Assembly: GCA_052145115.1 (NCBI GenBank)
Contig: JBKQPG010000102.1
Location: 15,502-79,501 of the forward strand
From: CAIVVT01 sp052145115
GTDB lineage: Bacteria > Acidobacteriota > Terriglobia > Bryobacterales > Bryobacteraceae
Direction of reading: 5' to 3'
DNA: 64,000 nt
Positions 8,967 to 18,163 of the stretch are shown here, one piece after another. The stretch's first letter is position 1, and every line of letters begins with the position of its first letter. The translations under genes were made by a program, and so were the position numbers. The notes under the pieces were generated by a model, which worked only from the letters and a program-made list of their open reading frames with translations, did no database searches and was not told the DNA's origin.

Positions 8967-9915
8967 GGGTGTCGATGTCCTTGGAGAACGTGTGCGCGCC
9001 GCCCCCTCCCGGCGTGGCGACGAAATACAGGTCGTCGGTCACCAATGGATGCAGCGCGGCCCGCAGCGCGTCGCGCCCCGGGTTCGCAATCGGCCCCGGC
9101 GGCAATCCCGCGTGCTGGTACGTGTTGTAGCGGTTCTTGCTCTCCAGCTCCGAACGGTGGATGACGCCCTTCCAGCGCCCTTCCACGAGCGACGCATACA
9201 CCACCGTCGGGTCGCAATCCAGTTTCATGCCGATCCGCAGCCGCGCCGCGTACACGCCGGCAATGCGCGGCCGCTCCTCGGCCAGGGCCGCTTCCTTCTC
9301 CACCATCGACGCCAGCGTCACGCTCGCATTCGGATCGCCGCTCGGCGGATCCAGCTCGCGCCACACCCGCCGGAATTGCGCCGTCATGGCCCGGCATACG
9401 TCGCTCATCTCCACGTTGCGGCGAAACCGGTACGTGGCCGGGAACAGATAACCCTCCAGGCTCGGCGCATCCGGCGCCAGGTCGTGGATCAGGTCCGGCG
9501 AGCGCGCCTCGTCCAGAAACGCCCGGGCCGTTCCCAGTCCCGCCCGTTCCACCGCCGCCGCAATGTCGAAGACGTCGCTCCCCTCCGGCACCCGCACTTC
9601 GATCAGAAACACGTCCCCCGCCGCCAGCCGCGCCACCACTTCCGCCGGCGTGGCCGCCTCGGCGAATCGGTACTCGCCCGCCTGTGCCGGTTTTCCGGGC
9701 TTGGTCAGACGTGCCAGTTGGAACAGCCACGCTTTGCGCACCACGCCCGCCGCGCTCAGCTTCTCGCCGATGCTCCAGGAGGACGTCCCGTGCGGAATGT
9801 CCACGAACACTGGCTCGACGAAATCGGCGTAGCGGTCGTGGCGCACCATCCAGTGCAGCAGGCCCAGCGTCCCGGCCACGCCCGCCAGCACGATTGCCAG
9901 CACCAGTCGTCTCAC
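8917..9915 (-). CDS. mltG: Endolytic murein transglycosylase MltG
   Basis: A 332-aa protein. A GTG start at 9915 overlaps the ruvX stop as GTGA, which decides the start. The N-terminus has a single membrane helix (R-R-L-V-L-A-I-V-L-A-G-V-A-G), followed by a LysM-like segment and the YceG catalytic domain with L-A-S-M-V-E-K-E-A, where the first Glu is the likely catalytic residue, and the family signature T-Y-Q-H-A-G-L-P-P-G-P-I-A-N-P-G. MltG is an inner-membrane enzyme that cleaves nascent peptidoglycan strands and is thought to end their elongation. The ruvX-mltG pairing is common in bacteria and supports the call. Confidence 0.93.
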   Translation of the reverse strand: MRRLVLAIVLAGVAGTLGLLHWMVRHDRYADFVEPVFVDIPHGTSSWSIGEKLSAAGVVRKAWLFQLARLTKPGKPAQAGEYRFAEAATPAEVVARLAAGDVFLIEVRVPEGSDVFDIAAAVERAGLGTARAFLDEARSPDLIHDLAPDAPSLEGYLFPATYRFRRNVEMSDVCRAMTAQFRRVWRELDPPSGDPNASVTLASMVEKEAALAEERPRIAGVYAARLRIGMKLDCDPTVVYASLVEGRWKGVIHRSELESKNRYNTYQHAGLPPGPIANPGRDALRAALHPLVTDDLYFVATPGGGGAHTFSKDIDTHEKAVASYRRGHRKRK

Positions 9916-10433
9916 TCCGCCTCCCCGCGTCCGGCCTGCACCGCTACATAGTCTTCCAGCACCAGCACCGCCGCCATCCGGTCCACCGCGCCCTTGCGCT
10001 TTTCCGCCAGCAGCTTTTTCAGGCTCCATCCGGCGTCCTTCATGCGCCCTTCGGCTTCCACCGATGTCAGCCGCTCGTCCTGGTAATGCACCGCCAGGCC
10101 GCTGGCCTGCTCCAGCCGTCCGCAGAACTCGCGCACCAGTTGCGCCTGCGGCCCCTCCGTGCCATCCATGTTCAACGGCAGGCCGGAGACGAACGCCGTC
10201 GCCCGCCGTTCCGCGGCCATGCGGCTGAGACGCGACAGGTCTTGCTCCCGCGTTTTGCGCGGCAGCGTGTCGAGGCCCCGCACCATGCCTTCCACGGCGT
10301 CGTAGAACGCGATTCCGATGCGCCGCTTCCCGATGTCCAGGCCCAGCAGCCGCGCCCCGCGCCGCTGGGCCGCGCCTGTTGGTGATGAAACATCCACGTC
10401 CTTAATTGTATCGGGCTGAACTTGGATTGACAC
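9912..10433 (-). CDS. ruvX: RuvX/YqgF Holliday-junction resolvase-like protein
   Basis: A 173-aa protein with an RNase H-like fold. The visible signatures are L-G-L-D-I-G-K-R-R-I-G-I-A, S-G-L-P-L-N-M-D-G-T-E-G, Y-Q-D-E-R-L-T-S-V-E-A and D-R-M-A-A-V-L-V-L-E-D-Y, covering the catalytic acidic residues. YqgF acts in the 5' maturation of pre-16S rRNA and has been proposed as a resolvase. The family usually begins just before the L-G-L-D-I-G motif; about 28 residues precede it here and the GTG at 10433 has no clear ribosome site, so the true start could be slightly downstream. It lies 15 nt from the DUF4932 gene and overlaps mltG by 4 nt. Confidence 0.92.
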   Translation of the reverse strand: MSIQVQPDTIKDVDVSSPTGAAQRRGARLLGLDIGKRRIGIAFYDAVEGMVRGLDTLPRKTREQDLSRLSRMAAERRATAFVSGLPLNMDGTEGPQAQLVREFCGRLEQASGLAVHYQDERLTSVEAEGRMKDAGWSLKKLLAEKRKGAVDRMAAVLVLEDYVAVQAGRGEAE

Positions 10434-10448
10434 ACCGGCGCAGCCGCT

Positions 10449-11564
10449 CTACTGCCGCTCCGCGCCGCCCTTCATCATTTTCGGCAGCCGCGGCCCCAAG
10501 CTCTGGAAGTACTCGATCAGCTTCGGCATGAATGCTTCCAGCGTCGGGTACGTCGCCCGCTCGCGTTCGTACTCGCCCAACAGGTCATACAGTTCCTGCG
10601 CCCAGAAAAAGGAATTCATCGTGTCGGCCTGGATTGCGCGCCGTGCCGCCGCCTCGCCGCCGTGCGCCAGCACGTAGCGCGCCACGCACGCCCGCACCAG
10701 GCTCTCGTACAGCACGATCCGCGGGTCGCCATACGCCTGCGCCCGCATCGCTCCCGCCACCGGGACAAATATCCTCGCCGCCGCCGGGCTCAACTCCCGG
10801 CTATGAGCATCGATCAGCGGATTCGCATACGAATGCACGAACTCATGCACCAGCACGTCTCTCATCTCCGGACCGAACACCGGGGCCCCTGCGCCGTCCA
10901 CGTTCCACACGCCCAGAATGGCGTACATCTCCTCCACGCCGTCCGCGCCGCGGAACTTCGAGCCATAGTTGCTCCGCCCGTTGACCAGCGCCGCGACGAC
11001 AATAAACCGCGCGCCCGCCTGCCCCCCGAAGAACCTGCCAAACCAGGCCTGGTCGAGCGCCGACTCCGCAAATGTTTTCAAACGCCGGCTGGCGGTCTCG
11101 TACAGCGGCTTCTGCGATTGAACAAATTCGAAATACCTCGTTTCGGCCACAAATCGGCGCGCCGCTTCCAGAAACCGCCGCGCCTCGCCCCCGTGCCAGC
11201 GCTGATCCAGCAGAATCCCCGGCTGGTCCAGCGGCATGCGCTCGGCCAGCGTCTCGATGTTGGTGACGTGCACCGCCAGGCTCATCACCGCATCGTAGGC
11301 AACCCCGTCCTTTCTCCGCAGCTCGCGCGCCAGCCGCACCGCCTCGTGGTCTCGGAATTCCTTGAAATGCGCGTCGATGGCCGCTTCATAGCCTGGTATC
11401 GCGCCTTGCGAGTACTCCGGACTGCCGGCCAGGTGAAAAATGATGCTCAGCAATTCGACGCGCTGGTCGGTCCCCGTTTCCAGCCCCTGCGCTCTCCCCA
11501 GCGCGGCCATCCCGCACAAGGCCATCACCGCCAACAAATAACGGAACCGTCTGTTGCGCGCCAT
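10449..11564 (-). CDS. Secreted DUF4932-type zinc metalloprotease
   Basis: A 371-aa protein starting MARNRRFRYLLAVMALCGM, a clear signal peptide ending near GRAQG. The zinc-protease motif H-E-F-V-H-S-Y lies at about residues 240-246, with H240, E241 and H244 as predicted ligands and base. The overall helical layout and 'HEfvH' context match DUF4932 proteins, which are uncharacterised extracytoplasmic peptidases. ATG codons 9 and 27 nt upstream are alternative starts. The gene precedes ruvX and mltG on the same strand and is divergent from the dipeptidyl peptidase gene, with about 120 bp holding both promoters. The substrate is unknown. Confidence 0.8.
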   Translation of the reverse strand: MARNRRFRYLLAVMALCGMAALGRAQGLETGTDQRVELLSIIFHLAGSPEYSQGAIPGYEAAIDAHFKEFRDHEAVRLARELRRKDGVAYDAVMSLAVHVTNIETLAERMPLDQPGILLDQRWHGGEARRFLEAARRFVAETRYFEFVQSQKPLYETASRRLKTFAESALDQAWFGRFFGGQAGARFIVVAALVNGRSNYGSKFRGADGVEEMYAILGVWNVDGAGAPVFGPEMRDVLVHEFVHSYANPLIDAHSRELSPAAARIFVPVAGAMRAQAYGDPRIVLYESLVRACVARYVLAHGGEAAARRAIQADTMNSFFWAQELYDLLGEYERERATYPTLEAFMPKLIEYFQSLGPRLPKMMKGGAERQ

Positions 11565-11683
11565 GGATTCCATTGCCCTGCATTCGATCATCCCACCCTC
11601 TTGCGCACCCTCTTGCCCGCTCCGCGCGCGGCCTGCTCCTCGCCCGCTCCGCGGACATCGCCCCGCCGCTGGAGGGTATTCTA

Positions 11684-13909
11684 ATGAGAGCCATGGTCCC
11701 TTCATTCCGCTCCACTCTCGCGCGCCTGTCGGCGGCTCTCGTTCTTCTCGCCGCTCTGCTGTCTGCCCAGAAAAAGCCCGTGACCCTCGAGAGCCTTCAG
11801 GAAGGCGGCATGCGCGGCTTCGCCGGCCAGTTCGCGCCCGGCCGCGTGTGGCGCCCCCAGGGCGGCAGCTTCGTATGGATCGAAGCCTCCAAGCTCATGG
11901 AGTGGAGCACGGACTCCACCGCCGCCAAAGAGCTTCTCTCCATCGAACCCCTCGAAAAACTGGCCGTTCCCGTCGCCCGTCCCCAGGCCTCCGCCTGGGA
12001 CAACCGCCGCGTTCAGGAAGAACGCATCCAATGGTCCGCCGACGGCAAGCGCCTGCTGCTGATCGTGCGCGGCGACCTCTTCCTGTGGGACTCGGCCACA
12101 AATAAGACCGAGCAGCTCACCGCCACGCCCGTCGCTGAGCGCGATCCCAAGCTCTCCCCCGATGGCACCAAGGTCGCCTTCCGCCGCGGCTCCGAACTCT
12201 ACGTCCTCGAGATCGCCCATAAGGACGGCGGCCTGATCGACCCCTCATTGCGCAAGGAAACCCGCCTGACGTTCGACGGCACGGACACGCGCCTCAACGC
12301 CATGCTCGACTGGGTCTATCCCGAGGAACTCGACCTCGGCACCGCCTGGTGGTGGTCGCCCGACTCCAGCCGCATCGCCTATATGCAGTTCGACGTCAGC
12401 CGCGAGCATCTCTACGGCCACGTCGATCACCTGGCCATCGAAGCCGTCTCCGAACCCCAGCGCTACCCCAAGGCCGGCACGCCCAACGCCGACGTGCGAA
12501 TCGGCGTGGTGAGCGCCGCCGGCGGGCCAACCCAGTGGCTGGACCTGGGCGAGCCGCGCCTGTTCCTTTACCCGCGCGTCACCTGGACGCCCGATTCCAA
12601 AAACGTCGTCGTCCACCGCCTCAACCGCGTGCAGAATCACCTCGAGGTCCTCTATGCCGACGCCTCCACCGGCGCCTCGCACGCCATGGTCAATGTCAGC
12701 GATCCCGCCTGGATCAACATCCAGGACGACTTCCATATCCTCTCCGACGGAGCCATCCTGATCGGCAGTGAGATCGACGGTTTCCGCCATCTCTACATGC
12801 AATCCGCCGATGGCCGGACAGCCGACCGCCTCACCTCCGGCGATTGGGAAGTCACCGCTTTGGCCTGTGTCGACGAGGCCCGCAAGCGCGTCTGGTACGA
12901 GTCCACCGAAGGCACCCCCCTCGAGCGCCATCTCTACAGCGTGGGCTTCGACGGTTCGGACAAACGGCCGCTGACGCCCGCCCCGGGCTGGCACGGCATC
13001 TCGATGAGTCCCGCCTGCGACCTCTTCATCGACACTTACTCCAACCTCGAAAACCCGCCCGCCACCGCGCTGTACGACGGCGCTGGCAAACTGCTGCGCG
13101 TGCTCAAGCCCGCCAACCGCGAAGTCCTCGACAAATACGAGATCCTCCCCACCGAGATCCACACCTTCCAGGGCCCCGGCGGCCTGACTTTCTACGGCCG
13201 GCTCATCAAGCCGGCGCACTTCGATCCGGCACGCAAATACCCCGTCATCGTGCAGGTCTACGGCGGCCCGGGGGTCGGGCTTTCGGTCGCCAACCGCTGG
13301 CCCGGAGGCGTCTCCCTCGACCAGGTCTTCGCCCATCGCGGCTACGTCGTCTGGCAGATGGACAACCGCGGCGCCGCCGGCCGCGGCCACGCCTTCGAGA
13401 CCCCCGTCCTCCATCACCTCGGCCAGGTGGAAGTGCAGGACCAGGTGGCCGGTGTGAACTACCTGCTCTCGCTCGGCTTCGCCGATCTCCAGCGCATCGG
13501 CGTGATGGGCTGGAGCTACGGCGGCTACATGACCTTGCAGTGCCTGCTGCACGCGCCTGAGATCTTCAAGGCCGGCGCCGCCGGAGCGCCGGTCACCAAC
13601 TGGCTCAACTACGACACCATCTACACCGAGCGCTACATGGGGTTGCCCGAGGACAATCCCGACGGCTATCGCGACAGCGCGCCCGTCAACTTCGCCGCCC
13701 AGCTCAAGGGCCGCCTGCTGCTGATCCACAACATCGAAGACGACAACGTTTTATTCGGGAATTCGTTGCAGCTGCAGAATGCGCTGCAGAACGCCGGCAA
13801 GAACTACGAGTTTCTGCTCTATCCGCAAAAATCGCACGGCCTCAGTGGCAAGGCGCGCCAGCACCTCAATGCCCAGTACGTCCGCTTCTTCGACGATGCG
13901 TTGAAATAG
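11684..13909 (+). CDS. Dipeptidyl peptidase IV (S9B family)
   Basis: A 741-aa protein. GGAGGG lies 7 nt upstream of the ATG at 11684. A signal peptide ends near L-L-S-A-Q. Residues about 60-480 form the eight-bladed propeller, which includes D-W-V-Y-P-E-E-L-D-L, the double-Glu motif that binds the substrate N-terminus. The C-terminal alpha/beta hydrolase has the nucleophile G-W-S-Y-G-G-Y at about S611, the Asp at about 686 (I-E-D-D-N-V) and the His at about 718 (K-S-H-G-L). It should release X-Pro or X-Ala dipeptides from peptides in the periplasm. It is monocistronic and converges on the YbaK-like gene. Confidence 0.93.
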   Translation: MRAMVPSFRSTLARLSAALVLLAALLSAQKKPVTLESLQEGGMRGFAGQFAPGRVWRPQGGSFVWIEASKLMEWSTDSTAAKELLSIEPLEKLAVPVARPQASAWDNRRVQEERIQWSADGKRLLLIVRGDLFLWDSATNKTEQLTATPVAERDPKLSPDGTKVAFRRGSELYVLEIAHKDGGLIDPSLRKETRLTFDGTDTRLNAMLDWVYPEELDLGTAWWWSPDSSRIAYMQFDVSREHLYGHVDHLAIEAVSEPQRYPKAGTPNADVRIGVVSAAGGPTQWLDLGEPRLFLYPRVTWTPDSKNVVVHRLNRVQNHLEVLYADASTGASHAMVNVSDPAWINIQDDFHILSDGAILIGSEIDGFRHLYMQSADGRTADRLTSGDWEVTALACVDEARKRVWYESTEGTPLERHLYSVGFDGSDKRPLTPAPGWHGISMSPACDLFIDTYSNLENPPATALYDGAGKLLRVLKPANREVLDKYEILPTEIHTFQGPGGLTFYGRLIKPAHFDPARKYPVIVQVYGGPGVGLSVANRWPGGVSLDQVFAHRGYVVWQMDNRGAAGRGHAFETPVLHHLGQVEVQDQVAGVNYLLSLGFADLQRIGVMGWSYGGYMTLQCLLHAPEIFKAGAAGAPVTNWLNYDTIYTERYMGLPEDNPDGYRDSAPVNFAAQLKGRLLLIHNIEDDNVLFGNSLQLQNALQNAGKNYEFLLYPQKSHGLSGKARQHLNAQYVRFFDDALK

Positions 13910-13927
13910 CGCCCCGCCGCGGCTGGC

Positions 13928-14422
13928 CTACTGTTTGGCCGCCGCCGCCCGGCCCGAGCTGAAGGCCAGCACGCGCGGATGCACCAGCTCGCACCAGTCC
14001 TCCACCCGCAGCCGGACCACGTCGCGATGCGTCCCGGCGTTGAAGCAGATCGCCTCCTCCGCCATCAGCAGCCCGTCGGCGTACACCGGCATGTCGTACA
14101 GCGTCCCGTTGCCCAGCGGCGGCATCGCTCCCAGATCGCAATCCGAGAACAACTCCGCCACTTCGTGTTCTGTGGCCAGCCGCAGGTGCCCGCAGCCGAA
14201 GGCCTCGCGCAGCTCGTCCAGGTTCAACGATCGGTCGGCCGGCAGCACCGCCATCGCATAGCCCTGGTCGAAATGCACCACCACGGTTTTCGCGAAACAA
14301 CGCGGCGGCACGTGGTCCGCCAACGCGGTCTCGCGGGCCGTAAAACTGAGCGGATGCACGTCGTGCCGGTACCAGCAGCCGCGCATTTCTAGGTACGCAA
14401 CCATGCGTTCGAGCAGTGGCAT
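13928..14422 (-). CDS. YbaK/EbsC-type aminoacyl-tRNA deacylase
   Basis: A 164-aa protein with the YbaK/ProX editing fold: H-P-L-S-F-T-A-R-E-T-A near residue 24, F-A-K-T-V-V-V-H at about 44 and G-A-M-P-P-L-G near 98. The family hydrolyses misacylated tRNAs such as Cys- or Ala-tRNA-Pro. The last 15 residues are Ala-rich and lie outside the domain. GGGAGG stands 6-7 nt before the ATG at 14422, which selects this start over longer frames. It acts in the cytoplasm. The exact mischarged substrate cannot be read from the sequence. Confidence 0.82.
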   Translation of the reverse strand: MPLLERMVAYLEMRGCWYRHDVHPLSFTARETALADHVPPRCFAKTVVVHFDQGYAMAVLPADRSLNLDELREAFGCGHLRLATEHEVAELFSDCDLGAMPPLGNGTLYDMPVYADGLLMAEEAICFNAGTHRDVVRLRVEDWCELVHPRVLAFSSGRAAAAKQ

Positions 14423-14570
14423 GCCATCCCTCCCATCGCGAGGTGAGCATAACTCCTTTGTAGCCCGAAATAAAGGGTTTTCTGCCGGCCCGGCAACCCG
14501 CTCGCCGCTCCCCGCGCCGGCCGGTTCGCCGCTCCGGCGCTTCACGCCCCCGTGCAAGAATTGAAGAACG

Positions 14571-15662
14571 ATGACCCGCCGCAACGTACTCGCGGGCGCT
14601 GTTTGCCTGGTCTGCGCGGCGGCGCCGGCGCTCACCGCCCCGCTCACGCCGCAACAGTCCGACCTCATCGCCTCGCTCGTCTCGAAGTTCCTCGCGGCCC
14701 GGCCCGCGCCCGCCGTCTCCGTCGCCGTCTGGGATGGCCAGGGCCCCATCTGGACCCATGCCTGGGGCCAGGCCAACCTCGAAAACGACGTCCCCGCGAC
14801 CCCTAAAACCCTCTTCCGCCTGGCCTCCATCTCCAAGCCCTTCACCGCCGTCGCCGTCCTGCGCCTGGTCGAGACGGGCCGGCTCAACCTCGACCTGCCG
14901 ATCCACAAATACCTGCCCAAATTCCCCAAGAAGAAGTGGCCCATCACCGTCCGCCAGTTGCTCTGCCACCAGTCCGGCATCCGCCATAACCGCGCCACCG
15001 ACTACGGCAACACCCGCCACTTCGCAAGTCCCACCGCCGCCCTGGAAGTCTTCGCCAAGGATCCCTTGCTCTTCGAGCCTGGCACCCGGACCTTCTACTC
15101 CACCTTCGGCTACGTCCTGTTGGGCGCCATCATCGAGGCCGTTTCGGGCCAACCCTATGCCGATTTCGTTCGCGACCAGGTCCTCGCCCCGGCCGGCATC
15201 GAATCCATGCGCCTCGACGATGTCTTCGCCATCATCCCCCGCCGCGCCAGCGGCTACCGCCTGCGCGCCGACGGCGTATTTGAGAATTGCGCGCTGGTGG
15301 ACACCAGTCACAAGACCCCGGGCGGCGGTTGGCTCGGCGCAGCCGAGGACCCCGTCCGCCTGGTCCGGGCCCTCGTGCGCGGCAAAATCCTGAAGGATGA
15401 CACGCGCACTCTGATGTGGACCCCGCAGCGCCTGAAAAGCGGCGCCCTGACCGGCTTCGGCCTGGGCTGGAACATCGCCTCCGAGCACGGCCTCCACGTC
15501 ATCGAACACAGCGGCGGCCAGCAGGGCTTCAACACCCACCTCGTCTTCGCGCCCGACCGCCATCTCATCGTCGCCGTCCTGCTGAACCTCGAGGACGGCG
15601 ACGCCAAGCGTCTGGCCATGGACATTCTCCTGGCCCTGGCCAATCCTCTCGCCCCGCGCTGA
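14571..15662 (+). CDS. Serine hydrolase of the beta-lactamase/class C PBP family
   Basis: A 363-aa protein with a signal peptide (MTRRNVLAGAVCLVCAAAPA). The active-site S-I-S-K (SxxK) is at about residue 83, the Y-S-T-F-G-Y at about 183 stands in the YxN position, and H-S-G-G at about 315 stands in the KTG position. These are the usual substitutions in esterase- or peptidase-like members of the family rather than in true beta-lactamases. It probably acts in the periplasm on peptides or esters. About 75 bp separate it from the kinase gene, and the two could share a transcript, but nothing shows a functional link. Confidence 0.88.
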   Translation: MTRRNVLAGAVCLVCAAAPALTAPLTPQQSDLIASLVSKFLAARPAPAVSVAVWDGQGPIWTHAWGQANLENDVPATPKTLFRLASISKPFTAVAVLRLVETGRLNLDLPIHKYLPKFPKKKWPITVRQLLCHQSGIRHNRATDYGNTRHFASPTAALEVFAKDPLLFEPGTRTFYSTFGYVLLGAIIEAVSGQPYADFVRDQVLAPAGIESMRLDDVFAIIPRRASGYRLRADGVFENCALVDTSHKTPGGGWLGAAEDPVRLVRALVRGKILKDDTRTLMWTPQRLKSGALTGFGLGWNIASEHGLHVIEHSGGQQGFNTHLVFAPDRHLIVAVLLNLEDGDAKRLAMDILLALANPLAPR

Positions 15663-15736
15663 TTTTTCGTCCTGCATCCATCGCCCGTTCTGCTACTCTG
15701 GTCTCATTTCCTCCTTCAAGGAAAGGCCCACCGGCC

Positions 15737-18151
15737 ATGAGCGACCTGCACCCTGGCGATGTACTTCGCGGCAAATACGAGATTCTGAGCGAAATCGGCC
15801 GTGGCGGCATGGGCGTCGTCTATCGCGCCCGGCACATTCTGCTCGATGAGTTCCAGGCGCTGAAACTGCTGCTCGACGCGCGCCCCCAGTTCATCAAGTC
15901 CTTCCTGGCTGAAGCGCAGCTCGTTCGCCGTCTCCGCCATCCCTTCATCGTCGAGGTCTTCGACGTCGACGTGGCCGAAAACGGCTTCCCCTTCGTCGTC
16001 ATGGAATACGTCGAAGGGCCCAGCCTGCGCGAGCTGCTGGATCGTGGCCCCTTGCCCCCGCAGCGCGCCCTCGAAATCGCCGCCCGCGTCTGCGACGCCC
16101 TGGCTTTCGCCCACCGCCGCGGCGTCATCCACCGCGACGTCAAACCCCAGAATATCCTCGTCTCCGCCGATGCCACGCCCGGCACGGGTGGCGGCCACGT
16201 GAAGGTCATCGACTTCGGCATCGCCAAGGTGCTCGCCGAGGCCGACATGCAGGTCACCGGAATGCTCACCGCCCCCACCGGCTTCGCCCTCGGCACGCCC
16301 GAGTATTCCAGCCCCGAGCAGGCCATGGGCCTGCCCAGCCATGAGCTCGACCCCCGCTCCGACCTCTACTCCGTCGGACTGGTGCTCTATGAAATGCTCA
16401 GCGGCACCCGCCCCTTCAGCGCGCCCACGCCCATGGGAGTGCTCATCGCCCGCCTCCAGCAGCCGCCCCGGCCGATCACCGACACGCGCCCGGATCTCAA
16501 CACCGAACTCGTCCGTCTGGTCATGCGCTCCATCTCCTCCGACCGCGAGAGTCGATACCAGTCAGGTGAGGAGATGGCCGCCGCGTTGCGCTCGCTGCGC
16601 GCCACCATGATCGGCGATCAGGATTTGGACGGCCAGGCCGCCCCGCCGCCGCCCGCTCCTTCCGCGCCGCCCACCCTTCGCACGCCCGCCGCTCCGCTCC
16701 CTGCGCCCGCTCCTCCTCCGCCGCCTTCCGGCGGCAGCGGCCTTGTCCCTCCCTGGGAGTCGCGGCCCCAGCCAGCCGCCGCCCCACCGGCTGCCCAGCC
16801 TCCCTCTGCCCCCCCACTCACGCCCCCCATCGCCGGCGCTGCCCCGGGCGCTACCGTGCCACCGCCCGCCCGGTCGCGACTGTCGCCGCCCCCCGCGCCT
16901 GAATTCCTGAATACGGCCATCTACACGCCGCCCCCGCCGCCCGCCCCGCCTCCGTCCGCGCCTCCTCTGCCTGGGGCCGGGTGGACGCCACCCCCTCCGC
17001 CGCCCCGCCGCCGCGGAGTTCTCATGGTCGTATTGTTGTTACTGCTTCTTGTCGGCATCGTTGGCGCGGCGGCCTGGTTCCTCCTGCCGCGTTTTCTCGG
17101 CCCCGCCTGGCAGCAGGCCCGCTCTTTGGTCGCGCCCGCTCCCGCGCCTCCTCAACCGCAGCCCTCTCCTCCGCCCTCTCAACCCGCCGCGCAGCCGTCC
17201 CCATCCGCGCCCGTTCAGCCCCCCGCGGCCGCGCCGCCCGTTACCCCGGCCCCGCCGCCCGCGGCGCAGCCCGCTCCTCGCTTGCCCGCTGTCTCACAAC
17301 CGCTGCCGCCTGCGCCTGCTGCAATTCCAACGCCCAAGCCGGCCGCCGCCGCCCCTGGTTCCGTGCGCCTGAACGCCAGGGACGGCCTGAACTACGTCTC
17401 CATTCCCTCGGGCGAGTTCATGCTGGGCTGTTCGGGGGGCGACGCCGAGTGCCTGGATGCCGAACAGCCCGCCCACGGCGTGCGCCTCACACACGGCTTC
17501 TGGATCGGGCAGAATTCGGTCACCGTGGCGGCCTGGAAGAAGTTCCGTTCCGCCAGCGGCCAACCCGCGCTGGCCGCGAAGGACAACTTCGGTCGCCTGC
17601 TCAACGAAGGCCAGGGCGATGATTCGTTCCCCGCTACCGCCATGACCTGGGACCAGGCCCGCCAGTTTTGCGAATGGTCCGGAGGACGCCTGCCCAGCGA
17701 GGCGGAATGGGAATACGCTGCCCGTGCCGGCTCCTCCTCCGCGCGTTACGGCAGCCTCGACGAGATCGCCTGGTACGGCGACAACAGCGGCAACTCGCCC
17801 GTCGATACCACCGCCTTGTGGGCCTCCGACCGCCAGCACTATGCCCAGCGCCTGTACGCCAACGGCAACGGTCCCCACCCCGTGGGCCAGAAGAAACCCA
17901 ACGCCTGGAAGCTCTACGATACTCTCGGTAACGTTTGGAACTGGGTCGCCGATTGGTATGCCGACGGTTACTACCGGCAGGGCGCGGCGGTGGATCCGCC
18001 CGGACCCTCTTCTGGAACCCTGCGCCTGCTGCGCGGCGGCTCCTGGTTCTTCAGTGCACGCAGCATCCGCGTCTCCAACCGTCTGAAATTCGCGCCCAAT
18101 TCGCGCGTCTTCGACTTCGGCTGCCGTTGCGCGCGCGACCAGGCGCCGTAA
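15737..18151 (+). CDS. Transmembrane Ser/Thr kinase fused to an FGE-sulfatase domain
   Basis: An 804-aa protein. Residues 10-285 are a complete Hanks-type kinase: G-R-G-G-M-G-V-V-Y, catalytic K43, H-R-D-V-K-P-Q-N (D134), D-F-G at 159 and S-P-E-Q. A Pro/Ala-rich linker of roughly 130 residues leads to a single membrane helix at about 428-450, then another Pro-rich stretch, then a formylglycine-generating-enzyme-like domain from about 548 to the end (S-I-P-S-G-E-F-M-L-G, L-P-S-E-A-E-W-E-Y-A, L-R-G-G-S-W-F). The kinase faces the cytoplasm and the FGE-like part the periplasm, where it more likely binds a ligand than modifies sulfatases. This fusion occurs in Acidobacteria and Planctomycetes. Confidence 0.93.
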   Translation: MSDLHPGDVLRGKYEILSEIGRGGMGVVYRARHILLDEFQALKLLLDARPQFIKSFLAEAQLVRRLRHPFIVEVFDVDVAENGFPFVVMEYVEGPSLRELLDRGPLPPQRALEIAARVCDALAFAHRRGVIHRDVKPQNILVSADATPGTGGGHVKVIDFGIAKVLAEADMQVTGMLTAPTGFALGTPEYSSPEQAMGLPSHELDPRSDLYSVGLVLYEMLSGTRPFSAPTPMGVLIARLQQPPRPITDTRPDLNTELVRLVMRSISSDRESRYQSGEEMAAALRSLRATMIGDQDLDGQAAPPPPAPSAPPTLRTPAAPLPAPAPPPPPSGGSGLVPPWESRPQPAAAPPAAQPPSAPPLTPPIAGAAPGATVPPPARSRLSPPPAPEFLNTAIYTPPPPPAPPPSAPPLPGAGWTPPPPPPRRRGVLMVVLLLLLLVGIVGAAAWFLLPRFLGPAWQQARSLVAPAPAPPQPQPSPPPSQPAAQPSPSAPVQPPAAAPPVTPAPPPAAQPAPRLPAVSQPLPPAPAAIPTPKPAAAAPGSVRLNARDGLNYVSIPSGEFMLGCSGGDAECLDAEQPAHGVRLTHGFWIGQNSVTVAAWKKFRSASGQPALAAKDNFGRLLNEGQGDDSFPATAMTWDQARQFCEWSGGRLPSEAEWEYAARAGSSSARYGSLDEIAWYGDNSGNSPVDTTALWASDRQHYAQRLYANGNGPHPVGQKKPNAWKLYDTLGNVWNWVADWYADGYYRQGAAVDPPGPSSGTLRLLRGGSWFFSARSIRVSNRLKFAPNSRVFDFGCRCARDQAP

Positions 18152-18163
18152 CTGAGTCTCTGC

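Noticed and set aside
12245..13729. Long open frame opposite dipeptidyl peptidase IV
   Set aside because: It lacks any family motif, whereas the plus-strand frame has the whole S9 catalytic triad.
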